From: Amblyornis subalaris
Lineage: Eukaryota > Chordata > Aves > Passeriformes > Ptilonorhynchidae
Assembly: GCA_018881555.1 (NCBI GenBank)
Contig: JACAXG010000012.1
Location: 7,118,087 to 7,182,086, forward strand
Reading direction: 5' to 3'
Length of the DNA stretch: 64,000 nucleotides
How positions within the stretch are numbered: position 1 is the first letter of the stretch; each line of letters opens with the position of its first letter. Under the pieces are notes generated by a model, which worked only from the letters and a program-made list of their open reading frames with translations, was not told the DNA's origin and ran no database searches. This document shows positions 13,023 through 25,584 of this stretch, in pieces. Position numbers and translations under genes: made by a program.

Positions 13023-16000
13023 GGAGTTGCACTGTATTGAGGGGCTCCCCAAATTCTGGCAAGATTTGAAGGGAAAATGAAGTCCACAGGTTTTCCTCCC
13101 ATTCCTTGTTCTTAGTGTAGACTTTCATCTGTTCTTTTGCTCCTTAATCCCAAAGCTACTTACACTGAGAGTGTCCAAGTGTCACTGTAATACACGTGCG
13201 CGCGCGCACACACACACTTTAACTCATCTAAAGTGTGGGGATCCCCATGTGCTGATGGCTGACTCTTTATCAACTACTATCTGAGCTACTGAAATAGCAC
13301 TCAAGAGGTAAGTTCTGAGCACCTGTCCAGGTGTGGAGTTGGCACAGGCCACCTCCCAGTTCAACACATTTCTCAATAGCACTTCCATTCCTCTATATCC
13401 TTGTTTGGCTAGCCTGAGGAGAGCCATGTCTGTGTTCAACTCCTGTCAGAAAAGATGAGCTACACTGCTGATTATTTGCTGCTGGGAAAGTCATTCTAGT
13501 GAACTGTAAGAGAAATCATCTGCCCAGGAGTGCTGTCTACTGCAGAAACACACAGATCTAAAACAAAGACACACACAAACAACTTTACCAAACCTGCTGG
13601 TTTGGGATTATAGGTGATTTCAAAGGGGTGTAGGGGTGAAGATTGCAGTACCCATGGACGATAAATTGGAACTTGATGTCTAATTATATTATCTTTTATA
13701 AAAATCTCAGCCAGCATCTGGAATTCTGTACTTTGTTGTAATTATGCCACCAATATGCATAAAATATGCCACCATGCATAAAATACTTGAACATAACTGT
13801 CAAGACTATTCCTCTTACCTACCTCCTGTGCAACACCCTGGAATTCAATCCGTCCTCCGGCCAGGCTGTGTGAGAGATGGAGTAGACTGTCAAAGAAGAC
13901 CTCTCTGTTCATCCATCTGGATTTCAGTCAGTCTAATATGCAAGCCTGTTTGGAAATGTGATGTTCGGTCATGTCTGTGAAATGCCACTTGCGGAGGAAT
14001 GCTTGGCTCATTGAAAGGGGACTTGGATGACACTTTCATCGGGTGGCAGGAGGGTTTGCCCAATGGTGTTGAACAGTGCTCTCAGCCCAGAACAGGAGCT
14101 GTATCGTCTGAGCATAAGATTGTTCTGGGCATAAGATGCAAGAGCTCCTTTAAAGCCATGGAGGGAAAGCAAGAGGAGGATATGAAATGGGTTAGTAAGA
14201 AAATAGTAAGCCCATAAGGCCAGAACAGATGGAGACCCATCCTGAAACATGAACGGTTTGTGGTGGCTGAGAGACAGCCAGCCACAGCCTGCGGGTGATA
14301 CCTAGGGTTCCCAGCATCATTGTGAAGCACTAATAGTTTAGGAAGTCCCACCTTAAAACAGCTGGCCTCCCTTTTTGCAATGATTCTCTGCAGGCATTGG
14401 AGTCAATGTGGACTTGATTTTGATATCTGTTTGAATTTTTTGTATGCCGTTCCTGAGACTGTGGCTCAGACTTGGTTTCCAAAGTGAGGGCTTGATTTTT
14501 CTGTGTTCATCTCCTCTGAAAATCAGGTCCATCTTGTGCGAGCAGGTGGTTCCTTTTATTTGTCGCAAAACTAAAAAGAATTTTTGATGGAAAACAAGTT
14601 TTATATCTTCTCTTTCGTACAGACAACATGCAGAACTGCCCTTGGGGCTTTGAATATATTTACATCCTTTCACAATTAACCCTAATGGGACATATGTGGC
14701 TTTTTTTTTCTTCTCTGAGCAGATACATTCAAAGCTGCAAAACATCCAGTGTTTAAATAGATCTCATTATATCAGCTACACCAAATCTCTCCTCTTTATA
14801 TACAGAGGATTAGACTTCTTTTCACTGTCATGCAACATTAAAATAGGAAGGCATACACAAGGCTGACATGAATTTGACAAAAAATTAATGATTTGTACAT
14901 CACTTTAATGCTTTAAATCTGCAATTCATATATGCTAATTAGGTCATAATGGGGCTGTTTGAGAACAGAACTGTCATCATGCTGCTCTGGCAGCTTCTGG
15001 GAGCAGAGACACAGCCCTGCCCTCCCTTGGCTGGCTCCTGGAGTCTGTGCTGTAACCTGGCAGATCTATGACACCATTTTTTTCTTACACAATTGTTTCC
15101 TGGATGTGGTGCTTTAATCTATCAGAGTTATGATGGCATATCTCAAATAGCGAGCTCCTGGATCCTGCAATACATCCTGGTGGGAACGGCATCCAGGCAC
15201 TATATCTCAGTGATTGATTCCCTGATTTTAAACTGTCACAATCTATCTCATAGGGCAGCTGTCACCTTCCCAGATGCATGAAGTTGTATTTATGCAGTGT
15301 GCTATGAAAAAAAAATATATGATGATTTTGTTTACAGATAAGTAAGGTTGTAAAACTTAGAAAAACAAAAGGGGATTCAAAAACATGTCTATATTTTATT
15401 TTTCATCTGAAAAGCCTGGCATATCTCTCTATTGCAGGAGAACAAAACTGCTCCCTTGTTCAGAGATCTCTTTAGTTTTGCACCAGTGGTGCAAAGACAA
15501 AAGCTGTCACAACAGAGGGAGAGAAAGCCAAAAAGCACCTTCACAAATGGGACAACAGGAAGCAGCAGAACTTGCAAAATGATAATATTGCAGAGCATCG
15601 TGCTGTGTGATAACATGATCTGCTGTCTTTGCTGACAGCTGCTCTTTACAGGTTCTACCAAAGCTGCTTTATAGTTTGAACAAGGGTACCTTGTATAGAG
15701 ATTCCACAAAGCATGCAGTAAAAGAGGAGAAAGTTATTCCTTGTGAGAGTTTCTTCAGGGAGTGTGTTGTAAGTGTCACAGGGCTGATTCAGGCTACCTG
15801 AGGACAGCTGGATCTTTCAGTCAGCTCCAGATCATAAAGGAGTATTTTCAGGAGACATAACACATTCTTTGTCCTAGAAAACTGGAAGAAAGGCTACGTA
15901 TAGATGAATGCCAAAAGATTATGGTTCTGCAAAGAATGATGTATTTAAAAAATCTGGGAAGCAGCAGGTCCACGTAGCAACTGGATTCTTCTATCTGTGG

Positions 16001-16659
16001 GATCCCTCTATTTGACTTCTCTTTTGACACATTGTCTTCAGCCTTGTTCTTTTTCTTGTTTCTTCTCTGTCTATACACATACACTGACATCCATTCACTC
16101 ATTTATAGTCAGAACTGTCCTGGTGGTGAGTGTGCACCTTCTAAAGCCAATGAAACCCATCCCAATAGGATGTCTACCAGCCAGGTCTTTCCTTGGCCTA
16201 TGCAACTGTGTTGTACCTTGTAAATGTGGGGTGTTTTCATCACATTAACAGTAAAAACACCGTTACTCATCCATTTGTTAACAGTACTTTTTAAGACACA
16301 AAAGTCCATTTTCTTTGGCACTTTGCATGGTCTTATATAGAAGCAGCAGCCTTCCTATAGCATGCCTGTTTCATTGTAGAAAAGCACATTCAAAGCACAT
16401 CTTCAAGGCAAAGCAGCACCATTCATAACTTCACTTTTCATGTACAGTCAACAATGTAAATGAAAATATAGGTTTGCTAGGTGGCATGTCTTGCCTGCTC
16501 TGTGGACAGAGTGCCAGGGTACATGTTGGGTGATATGAGAAGTGATGTGACAAATATTGGAGTAGCGGCCCATTTTGACCACTCTGCAATACTTTTGTGC
16601 AGTGCTAATGTAGGCAGTATGGACTACAGAATAGCTGTAGGTTTTGTACTGTGGCTCAG
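13023..16659. other. Non-coding DNA, nothing recognised apart from the Z-DNA-type tract
   Basis: A 130-codon minus-strand open frame at 14353-14745 was considered; it lacks any recognised domain, has a lysine/serine-rich composition typical of AT-rich chance frames and no splice partner. Confidence 0.5.
13192..13217. repeat. Alternating purine-pyrimidine (CG)n(CA)n tract
   Basis: ACACGTGCGCGCGCGCACAC and onward CACACA alternates strictly for about 26 bases, the sequence form most prone to Z-DNA, in an AT-rich surrounding where CpG is rare. Confidence 0.8.
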
Positions 16660-16880
16660 AGTCCCAACAGAGATTAAAGCTCTCCTGTGGTTGGTGCTGC
16701 ACACTCATGGTAAGAGATGATCCCCTTCCCAAAGCTTGCAGTCAAACAGAGAAGACAGATGAAAGACAGGAAGTAGAAGAAGTGCACAGAAGCGAAGTGA
16801 TTTGCCTGAGGTCATGCAGCAGGTCAGTGACGAAGCCAAGAATAAGAAGCCTTGCTACTTCTTGCCAGCATGAGGTCCAT
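16660..16880 (-). mobile_element. Ancient MIR/CORE-SINE-like element, near full length
   Basis: Read on the plus strand: GTAAGAGATGATCCCCTTCC then CAAAGCTTGCAGTCAAA, then CACAGAAGCGAAGTGATTTG, CCTGAGGTCATGCAGCAGGT and CAGTGACGAAGCCAAGAAT. This is the reverse complement of the tRNA-derived SINE core known from amniotes ('cagagaggttaagtgacttgcccaaggtcacacagcaggtcagtggcagagcc'). The order and spacing of the blocks hold over about 200 bases. The exact family cannot be set without a library search. Confidence 0.7.
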
Positions 16881-17175
16881 TGCCTAAAGCTATATACAGA
16901 ATATCTCTGAGGCTGAAATGCTCAGTCTTCTGGAGGGCTCCTGCAAGCAGCAGAGTGCAGCTGTGTCGTGGAATGACAGGTATTCCTTCCTGCACCAGGC
17001 ACAGCCTTGGCAGGGCTTGAGCACAGGGCACTGCAGTGTGAGTTCGTGCGGCCACCCTGGCACTGGCTCGTCACTGATCTGGCAGCACTGGCAAGTCCTC
17101 AGGCACATCCTGATGCAGGACAGGGGCTGTGTACACAAGAAACGTTCTTGGCAATATTTGTCAACAGTGAAATGT

Positions 17176-17180
17176 GATGA
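17176..17180. repeat. Target-site duplication, left copy (GATGA)
   Basis: GATGA immediately before the LTR terminus TGTCCC. It is identical to the right copy, so the unoccupied site can be inferred as a single GATGA. Confidence 0.85.
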
Positions 17181-17467
17181 TGTCCCATTTTGAAAGACAG
17201 GTGTCTGCCAAGGAAGGCGGGAACCTTCCTGGGATAGAAAGGATGACCCATGTCCCTCCAAATTATTATACCCTTGAAATTATGGGGCTTTCAGGCAAAG
17301 ATGGGGGAAAAAGAATAACAGTTCTTTACTAGGATTATATATCTATATATATCTAACAAGACAGATAAACAGCAACAATAAGAGAACAGACAAACCAGTA
17401 ACAGTCTTTTCTCGCTCGTTGGGCGATTCTCTGTTGAGGCAGAGAGGCTGCGGTGACTCCCCCGCGG

Positions 17468-17485
17468 CTGCAGGGGGCGCTGTGG
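17468..17485 (+). promoter_or_regulatory. CTCF-like core inside the LTR
   Basis: CTGCAGGGGGCGCTGTGG contains the exact AGGGGGCGCT core of the CTCF motif; the five bases upstream fit only partly. The motif reads on the plus strand, i.e. toward PARD3B, about 41 kb away. Two CACGTG E-boxes lie nearby at 17506-17511 and 17728-17733. Motif evidence only. Confidence 0.5.
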
Positions 17486-18148
17486 CACGAGCGCGGCGAC
17501 CTCTCCACGTGGCGATGGCGGCTCGGGCGAAAGGGAGAGGGAGTGGAGAGATCGCTCCCGGTGCAAACCCACAGGGCAGCAGCCCGGTTCAGCACCAACC
17601 TCGGCAGCGGGCAGCAAGCAGCGCAGGCAGGCAGGTCCAACCAGGGATGCGATGGACCTCGGTATCACCCACCAAGTGGCCAGCAGAAGACAGGAACAGC
17701 AGAGATGAGCAGACCCTGGCAGCGACCCACGTGCAGCAGAAAGAAGATTGGGACTGGCGACAGGGACCGCAGAGCCGAGCAGACCCGGGGGTGGCTGCCA
17801 CAGTGCAGCCGCAATCCAAAGTGGCAGCAGGGGCAGCAGAGACTGCAGATCCCCAATCGGCAGCAGTTTACAACACAGCACTACACCCTGTGCCGCGGTA
17901 GGACCCCTGCGGAGATATCCGATCCGATCGGCTGCAGGCTACAGCGCAGCAGCGTTCCCGCGACAAAACCGGCACTCGCTCCACACAGCACGCACGACTG
18001 TCCTCACCAAACGCTGAGCCGAAAACAGACCGAGACTGGCCCGGCACCCTCCAGCCAAGTCTCGAAGTGTTTCCCCTCTCACGATGTCCGGTTGCAGCTC
18101 CTGGGAACAACCCCCTGGCCGAAACTCCCAGCTCTTGTTTCTCTAGCT

Positions 18149-18278
18149 GGGTGATTATTGTGGCACATGAGTGTGTGGGCAACTTCCTTTGTCCCTTGAG
18201 TATCGCCCATTCTGGGTGATATTGTGGCATGTGGGAGTGCAGGCAACCTTCTTTGTCTCTTAAGTATCGCCTGTTAGT
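18149..18278 (-). repeat. Two tandem ~65-bp repeats in the LTR U3
   Basis: Copy one (18149-18213) and copy two (18214-18278) both begin GGGTGAT, continue with ATTGTGGCA, share GGCAAC, then CTTTGTC and AAGTATCGCC or GAGTATCGCC. They are diverged at a number of positions. On the LTR's own strand they sit near the 5' end, in U3, the usual position of retroviral enhancer duplications. Confidence 0.75.
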
Positions 18279-18359
18279 TCCCTGGCAACCCCTCCTCACC
18301 CCCACAGGTCTCCCTGCTAGATGGGAGAAAAATTCATTGACAACTTCAAACCCACAACA

Positions 18360-18364
18360 GATGA
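18360..18364. repeat. Target-site duplication, right copy (GATGA)
   Basis: GATGA immediately after the LTR terminus CCACAACA. Perfect match to the left copy, indicating no loss at either end of the insertion. Confidence 0.85.
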
Positions 18365-21300
18365 GCTTTCTCCTTCCCTCTTATCTAGGCTAGCTGTTTT
18401 ACTGATTGGCAGAAAGTCTTCTTGTGTTCTTGTTCATTGCATCTTATTCATGATGCAAGGGGTATCTTCCCTTTGCAGAGGGATTCCAGAGACCTCATGG
18501 TAACTTGAAATATGTTTGTGTAAGGTCATCTTTTAAGAGTTTACAGTTAAAATGCTCTGCCACTGCTAGTCCAGGTCAGAACTGGCTTTCATGTTGGAGT
18601 AAAATAAATAAAGCCAAATACCTCTGTAGCCTCACAAGTATAATTCAGCACAACACTAGGCAGGACAGGGACAACCTTGCTGATGACTTCTCCAGCTTTT
18701 GCTGACTTTCCTGAATGAAGTCTCCTCCTGACAGGACAAGCAGCTGGAGTCATGTCAAAGGAAGCAACAGGGAATTCAAACAGAAAGCATTTGTGATAAG
18801 CATAATTCAGATTTCCTTTGAGTACTATGCTGAGGTTTCATGCATATTATAATTGATTTAAGCCCTGGACCTTTTGTCCTTGCTTAGAAGTTGCACGTCA
18901 TGTGGTGCACCAGACCAGTGCAGGAGTACGTAATGACTACATGAAAAATATGAGGTGCAAAATGAGAGCATGTAACATTAAGGTGTGAGAGTCTGAGTTT
19001 GGTAATAGTCCTAATCTGAGAAAATAGGCTAAATGCAATCTTTAGTATGTGTTTTGTTTGCTTTAGTAGAAATTGACTCCTGATTCTCCAAATTTTTCAG
19101 CAAGCACATTAATGCCAGAATGATTTTTCTAGCAGTCTTTGTGCCACTCATCATTTCACATGTAAACATACTGAGAAATAAAATCCTCACCTTTCCAGTG
19201 AAAGACAGCAGCTCTTTCTACAGAGACTTGTGGTATTTGGTGATGTTCACCATACAGGACAGGAAATCCATTGCTAAAGAGGCAGGGTGTGAAAATACTG
19301 GCCCAGTTTCAGTCCAGTTGTCCTCAATATCATCACTTATGTCCTCAGAGTCACCAGTGTCACATTCCTTGTGGGAAAAGCTGAACTCAGCTTATCACAA
19401 AATTACCCTGGTGCTTAGTATCCAACTGAAGACACCTTGGATCTGAGTCCCAGGGTTGTCAAACACCCACAGCCACAGGAGCTGTCCCACAGCAAACACC
19501 AACCACTGCATGTCAGGAGTGGCTGCCCAGCACCTGAGACACTCACACTGAGTGGCACTTCGTCTGAGCTCCTGAACATTCTGTGGGCCCAATTCTAGCT
19601 TTTTTAGAAATGCCTTTCCCTGCTCAAGGAAGCCAAAGGCCCTTTAGAACATGTCTGACACTGCTTTCTCCCTCAATTTAGTTGCCTCTCTTTTCTGCAC
19701 TTCTGTCAAGCAGCCTTCTCCATATGCATGTTGTCTGTCATCTTACTCAGAAAATGCAACTATAAAGCATAATTAGAATTAATGATGTGAGAGATTGAGT
19801 TTCTTATTTGTATTAATTGCTGCTTAATCCTTTAAATGTCTCTAGCACTTAGAAGGATTTTAAATTAGAAGTATTCCTTTTTGTAGTGTCTTCTCGGAGG
19901 GGGGCTCTTAGTGAATGGCATTGACTAACCCAGAGTGTGCCATGAGGTTGTTTATGTGTTCAGGTCTGTTACCACTAAACAAGGAAAACACTGATGGAGC
20001 TTGCTTAAGGGGGAAGAATTATTTCACAGCTAGTGCTGCACTAAGCTGTGTGTTTGGATTTTAAATAAAAAACGTTGCTGTGGAGCTGGAGGGGCCTTGT
20101 GTGACCTTCCATTGCTAGTCCTGGGTGAAGGAGGAACTCAGCTTTTGTAGTATCTTTGTGTGTGTGGGTACTGAAGTCAGTGCCCTTTTCTAAGGGTAAA
20201 TAAGAGGAACTTCTGTAAACCAAGCTCTAGGGCTACCGGGGAACAGCGCTTGACTCTGCTTTAACAGCTGGAGGATGAGACAGCTTTCCTATATGGAGTG
20301 TTGATTGTACTGTTTAAGCATTTAAGTTTGTCATATATGTCCATGTATCACCTTCAAAACCAGTGTCCCCAGATTCTCAGCCCAGTTCTGTGAATAGCCA
20401 TGACTGCTAAGAAGCCCAGCCAGTGACCTCTTTGGGAGACAGAAACAGTCACAGAGACCAACACATGAATGTCCTTGCTCTCAAAACCTGATCCATATTT
20501 ATGAATTAGGTGTACAATAAGGATTCTGGCTGGGAGAGTACATGGGTGTATTGATGCACCTGTTGCACAGGAACACTTCCGTAAGGAGAAAGGGGAATAT
20601 ACTGCCCACAAAAGGTACCTCTGAATTATATGAATTTATCCATAGAAGAGGTTATAGTGACATAACTATTTCACAAAGAGTAACCAATGTGAAAGTGCTA
20701 GGACTGGCTGGGCCAGCACCCAGAAACAGCGATCCCATGATCTGTGTGGGGATGCTTTGCTACTGCTGCTTTGTAGCTTCATTCAGTTTCTGTATTCTGC
20801 TATCTTCGCCGAGTGTGCAAGTCTCGGCTGGAAGAAGTAAATGTTGTGGCTTATGCTGGTCAGATTGGCTGGTTTAAGAGATTCTTATATTCCAGTTCTC
20901 TCTTGTTATACTGGAGCAGTTCACAATAGGATTGGCAAAAGGGAATACGTGCTGTCAGACCACCAGGGACAGGACTGTGTGACACTGCTGGACCAAGAAA
21001 TGAAATGGCAAGGCAGAGGCTGTGCTTCCTTCCACACCTTCTAGAGCTTCTCGTCGGAGCCCTGCATCCTGACTGGAAAAGGGACTTTAATAGAGGTCAG
21101 GAAAAGAAGTTTAAAATTTCCATCCCATGAGCATTGGGTGCTAGAGTGAGACTGCATTTGCTGAGTGCACAGAGGGAGGGTGGCCTGTGGGAAGGAGCAA
21201 TCTTACTTTTTGCCCTCAGCTGGGGTGGGAGGCTTGCGGGAATGTGAAGGCAATTGTAGCAGCCATTATCCTCAAAATTTTATGTTATCCACGTGAAAGG

Positions 21301-22752
21301 AGCTATGGTTTGCAGGGACAGACCTTCCCCAGGTTGGTACGTGTGTCCTTCTGCAGGCAAGTGCTTCCCAGTCAGGGGAGAAGACAGTGTGTTATTGCAC
21401 ACTAAAGTTGCTGTCGAGGAACTGCTCTCATGCACCCTCTATAGTAACTCTGAGGGGAGGAGTGTAAGGAGTGAGTTGTGTAATGAAGGTGGACATCACC
21501 CACCTGCCTGGGTGAGTGTCCTAAACAGTGTTCTCTCATTGGCAATGAGTGGGCTTAAGAGCATTCATATGACAGATATTACATTAAACCAGTGGCCACA
21601 GTGTCTGGCAGTGTCTGCCCGAGGTGGTTACATGTTAAGCAGCCCTCAGGTCAGCTGTGCTCCCGAGTCCATACCGCGTGTTCCCAGAGATACAGTGTGG
21701 CCTTTTCCATCTTGCTGTTAAGATTCTCACAAGGACTAAAATGACACATTTTCCAACCCATTTAACTTTTTACTTCACAGAATGTTTTAAAATGGTTAGT
21801 TTTTGCCAAGCTCACAGATTTTAAGTTCAATAAATAAATCTTCCTCTTTTTAAAAGGTTTTTGATCTCTGTAAATGTGACAAATGGACCAGAAACCATAA
21901 GCATTTAAGAGGCATCTCAGATACATAGCATGCATGATACTTAGCTACAGGTGCAGCACACTGTATGCAGATGTTTTATGACAGAGCTAAGATCCCAAAG
22001 TTCCATAGGCTGGGTTGTGTCTGGTCTTTCTCACAGCTCTGGGTCAGTGGCTGTCCCCTACCTCCTTCATGAGGATCAACACTAAACCCTGCACCAGAAA
22101 TTGTGGTGTGTGTCTTGTCTGTGTGACCAGAGTACTTCAGCCTCCCTGGGAGGGCTCTTGCCTGCACATAGCAGTCTGTGGCCTTGGGGATGCGCAGCAC
22201 AGCCTTCCACAGAGCTAGGCATGTTCCTGCACTCAGGTTGAGCTTGTCAAAATGATGCACTTGTCCACAGGCCCTCAACAGTCTGCCTGGTTTAAAGTGC
22301 CCTTTAGCATGCACAAAATTATGAGGGATTTGTGTTGTTTGGGGTCCTTAGTAACATGTTTGTCTTGTCACTTCATAGCTGGGTTGAAACACACATTTGT
22401 GATGAAAATGGGCATACAAGGGACACTTCAGTAGTGTGTCTTGAGTTATTATGTTGACTATCATCTGAGCTCTGTTCTCCTCTGTGACAACTCAGGAATG
22501 AAATAAATTTCCAGTGTACCTTTAAAAGATCCTGGGCATCAAACAGTCTGATATAAACTCTTTCAACTAGGAATTACTAGAGAATACTGGAGAGCCACTC
22601 CACAATGCCCCAGTCCAGGCTTTGGTTATGCAGCATTGCCATCATCATTGTAAAGAAAGCAGGAAATTGTACACCTAGCACTGGAAAATAAAAAAAGAAG
22701 TTGTACGACAATTTTCAGGCCATTTAACAACAGATTTGTGACCTAATTTTCC

Positions 22753-22769
22753 TTTTTTTTTTTTTTTTT
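22753..22769. repeat. Poly(T) tract of 17
   Basis: Uninterrupted T17. No retrogene body or SINE could be recognised on either side, so it is not assigned as a reversed poly(A) tail. Confidence 0.8.
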
Positions 22770-23832
22770 CTTCGAACAATGGCTGGTAGATGGGGGTTTG
22801 TGTTTCTTTTTCATTACATCTACCTAGGAGTTACTTTCTTTTCATAGAACATCTGCATGTGCAGGAGTGTTTTATAGAAGCAGCAAGTAAGGATTTTCAT
22901 AGGCTCATTTTTTAATGCCTCCTTTTGCATGGTAAATAGAATTCAAATTCTGCAATGCTCAAAGTATAGACATGCCTATACAATGGTGACTTCATCAGTA
23001 TTCTGCATTTTCATTGGCAAGCCCAGTGCCCACAAGTTTAGTGTGGCTATTGCAGAGCAAGAGGAGAGGAAATGCCAGCCAGTCCAAGCACAGAATATTG
23101 AAAAGGTCAACATAATAGAGCAAGCTGCTATGATTCATAGAGACTTTAAGAGTCTAATATTTCATCTCATGACAAAGATTGTAATGAGAACTGAAAATGG
23201 CACAACATTAATTCATCTTTGTGACAAACACCATAATGAGAATGGAAGTGTACAAGCTGCAAATATTCATGTTACTGATCTGTGGTCCTTGTTCTGTAAC
23301 AGGACACAAACCCCAACTGCTCACTTAGAAATAGAAATCTAAAATCAACAACTTCTATAGCTATTCTGAACAGCCTATTACATGTTCTGATGCCAATGCA
23401 AGCAGAGAGCAGCACAAGTCTGCCAAAATCAACCAAATTTGCTGTATGCTGCCCAAGCACACATGGCCCACTAGCACACAGCCTGGCTGCTGTGGCATGA
23501 TAGTGCTGAACTGTGTCTGTGTCCTTGTGTTTGCACAGTTGTGTAGCAAACAACCTGTTTGCACAGCCTTATGTCCACAATGGTGGAAACTCCCTGTAGA
23601 TACTGAGAGTTGGCTGGGGGGCAAGGATGATAGGCTGGCTAGTAGCAAGAAGTCCCTTATTTTCTGTGTTTGACTAGTCCATATATAAATGGGATGGGAA
23701 GGAATGTGTGTGCAGAAAGTGCTTTCACTTATTACATTTTTAGTCGACATTTTCCATGTTATCTTTAGGGTCACGGCAATATAAGCAGAGCATGCGTTAC
23801 AACTCTAATTTTATATTCTGTTGGTTTGCTTT

Positions 23833-23880
23833 AAAAAAAGAAAAGGAAAAAAAAGAAACAGAGAGAAAGAAAAAGAGAAC
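23833..23880. repeat. Purine-only tract
   Basis: About 48 bases of A and G with a single C, including AAAAAAAG, GGAAAAAAAAG and GAGAGAAAGA. A polypurine-polypyrimidine stretch able in principle to form a triplex. Confidence 0.75.
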
Positions 23881-25584
23881 AGCATATGGACTGTGGCATC
23901 AGTTCTCGGAAATGCTCAGATTCATTAAATAAACAGTACCTTGAGTATTGTGATACAAGAGACTGCAATATCATACTTTGCTTTCTGAGCATGGGGCACA
24001 GCCTCTGGCTTCAGCTCCCCAGGTTATGTAAAATGGTGAGACTTTGGTCCTTGTACAGTGTAACTATACGTCCCCTTCCACCCTACCTCGAGGTTTCCAG
24101 GTGACCCATCACATTCCAGGTATCTCAGTCTATAGCTAATGATCTTGATCCAGTCCCATGAACAGACTCAATTATTATGTGCCAAGCATCCTGGAAAGCT
24201 CTGTATGTCTGATAAAAAGCAAAGAACTAGCACTTTTCAGAGATCTGGCCCAAAACACAGCTTGGCTAGCGGGATCTGGCCCTGAACAGCATATAAAATG
24301 TGCTAAAGCAAGGTAGTTTTTCTGTCTGAGAACAGGAATCCACTATGGGTTGGATCACATTAACCTAAGGGAAGACATTATTAAGAGAGATTCTTGTTGA
24401 TCGCCCTTTCCATTCCTTTCCCCCATACTTGCAATTGCAGAATTTCCTTCAGGCAAGGGAAGCAATTTACTTGCTTAAGTAACATTAAGAAAGTATTTAA
24501 CGTATATTTAAGGGTGTCACAGTGCAATTTAGCAGCTGGAAACAAGGAGCAAATGAACACCATGTGACATACCAGCGCATAATTGGCCATCCAGAAGTGC
24601 TCCGTGGAGCGTAATTTAAGAATCAGTGTCTTATTCTCTGTTTTAAAGAAATCTATATCAATAAAATACTCTGTCTCTCTCAAACACACATACAGAGACA
24701 CACCGAGACGTGTGTTTCACATTGCAGACGACACAGCCAGAAGATGTGTTAGCCACTAATGAAACGGAGCTCCGGAAGGACTGCGGCAGCTGTTGAAAAG
24801 CACACAGTCACGCTACACAGCAAGCTGGAGTGGGAAGTGAAGAGAAATATTGTATCAGGTTGTAACTACATGAAGCATTTAGATAAGCAGAAGGAATTTA
24901 GAAAAGCAGGATGTGATCACCCACACTGAAATTTAATTAGCCCTCCAGAGCTTCCACCCCCTTACCAAAGGTGTCATAGGATTTCCAGCAAAGGCGAGTG
25001 GTTACTATTCTTGTGCTTGGCAATGTACAAACATGCAAGGTGATATAATTTATATCCTGAAGACTTAACAGTTTAAAGCCCCCAATTAGAGTGTCAGAAA
25101 GGAAAGTGTAGAGACAACGGGGAAAGGTGGGATGGGAGGAGGGAAGAGCGTGTATGGGTACCTGATGGTTTTGGCCTTAGTGAGCCTATCTGCAATGTTT
25201 AAGGTGCCATGTGTGTGTGTATTTCCAGGGTCAGAGCTTTCTTGAAAACAAGCTTGAAAAAAATGAGCTAAAATGGGAAGGAAAAGGATGGTCGAAGATG
25301 GTGGAGAACAAGCCAGGGCAAATGTCAAAACATTTGGAGTTGTAAACCTGACCCTAACCTGAAGTAGGTTTTAAGAATCTCTCTGACTTCATTGAAGGCC
25401 AAGTTTCACCACTGGTACTTTTATGAGTAATTTTAAACTTCTGTGACATTTTAAACTGATTATTTAGCAATTGGTTTCCAAGCATCTCTTTTCATGCTGG
25501 GATGTCACATTAATTCATTCTTAATTGATCCATACACTTCCAATTTTCTAAATCCAAACAAGTGTAAAACTTGAGTAGTCAAGA

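Larger units (their letters stand above)
17181..18359 (-). mobile_element. Solo LTR of an avian endogenous retrovirus (ERVL-like)
   Basis: Read on the minus strand it starts TGTTGTGGG and ends AAATGGGACA, giving the retroviral TG...CA termini. It is flanked by a perfect 5-bp direct repeat (GATGA), the duplication size typical of ERVL and some other ERV classes. The minus-strand 3' part (AGTAAAGAACTGTTATTC, then TTTGCCTGAAAGCCCC and AATAATTTGGAGGG) closely resembles LTR ends that are common in bird genomes. An AT-rich TATA-like stretch (17335-17355) and an AGTAAA polyadenylation-like signal (17325-17330) are present. At 1179 bp with no gag, pol or env between two LTRs, it is a solo LTR left by recombination. 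Its middle (about 17410-18100) is GC-rich with many preserved CpGs, unlike the flanks. Class is inferred; retroviral LTR identity is firm. Confidence 0.88.

Noticed and set aside
14353..14745. 130-codon minus-strand open frame beginning MFCSFECICSEKKKK
   Set aside because: No family recognised; Lys/Ser/Ile-rich content typical of AT-rich chance frames; no promoter or exon context.
17419..18154. 160- and 233-codon plus-strand open frames and a 196-codon minus-strand frame near 17.3-18.1 kb
   Set aside because: They lie inside the solo LTR, whose GC-rich middle lacks stops by composition. No retroviral protein motif is present.
22753..22769. Reverse poly(A) tail of a processed pseudogene
   Set aside because: No gene-like sequence or flanking target duplication could be seen next to the T17 run.
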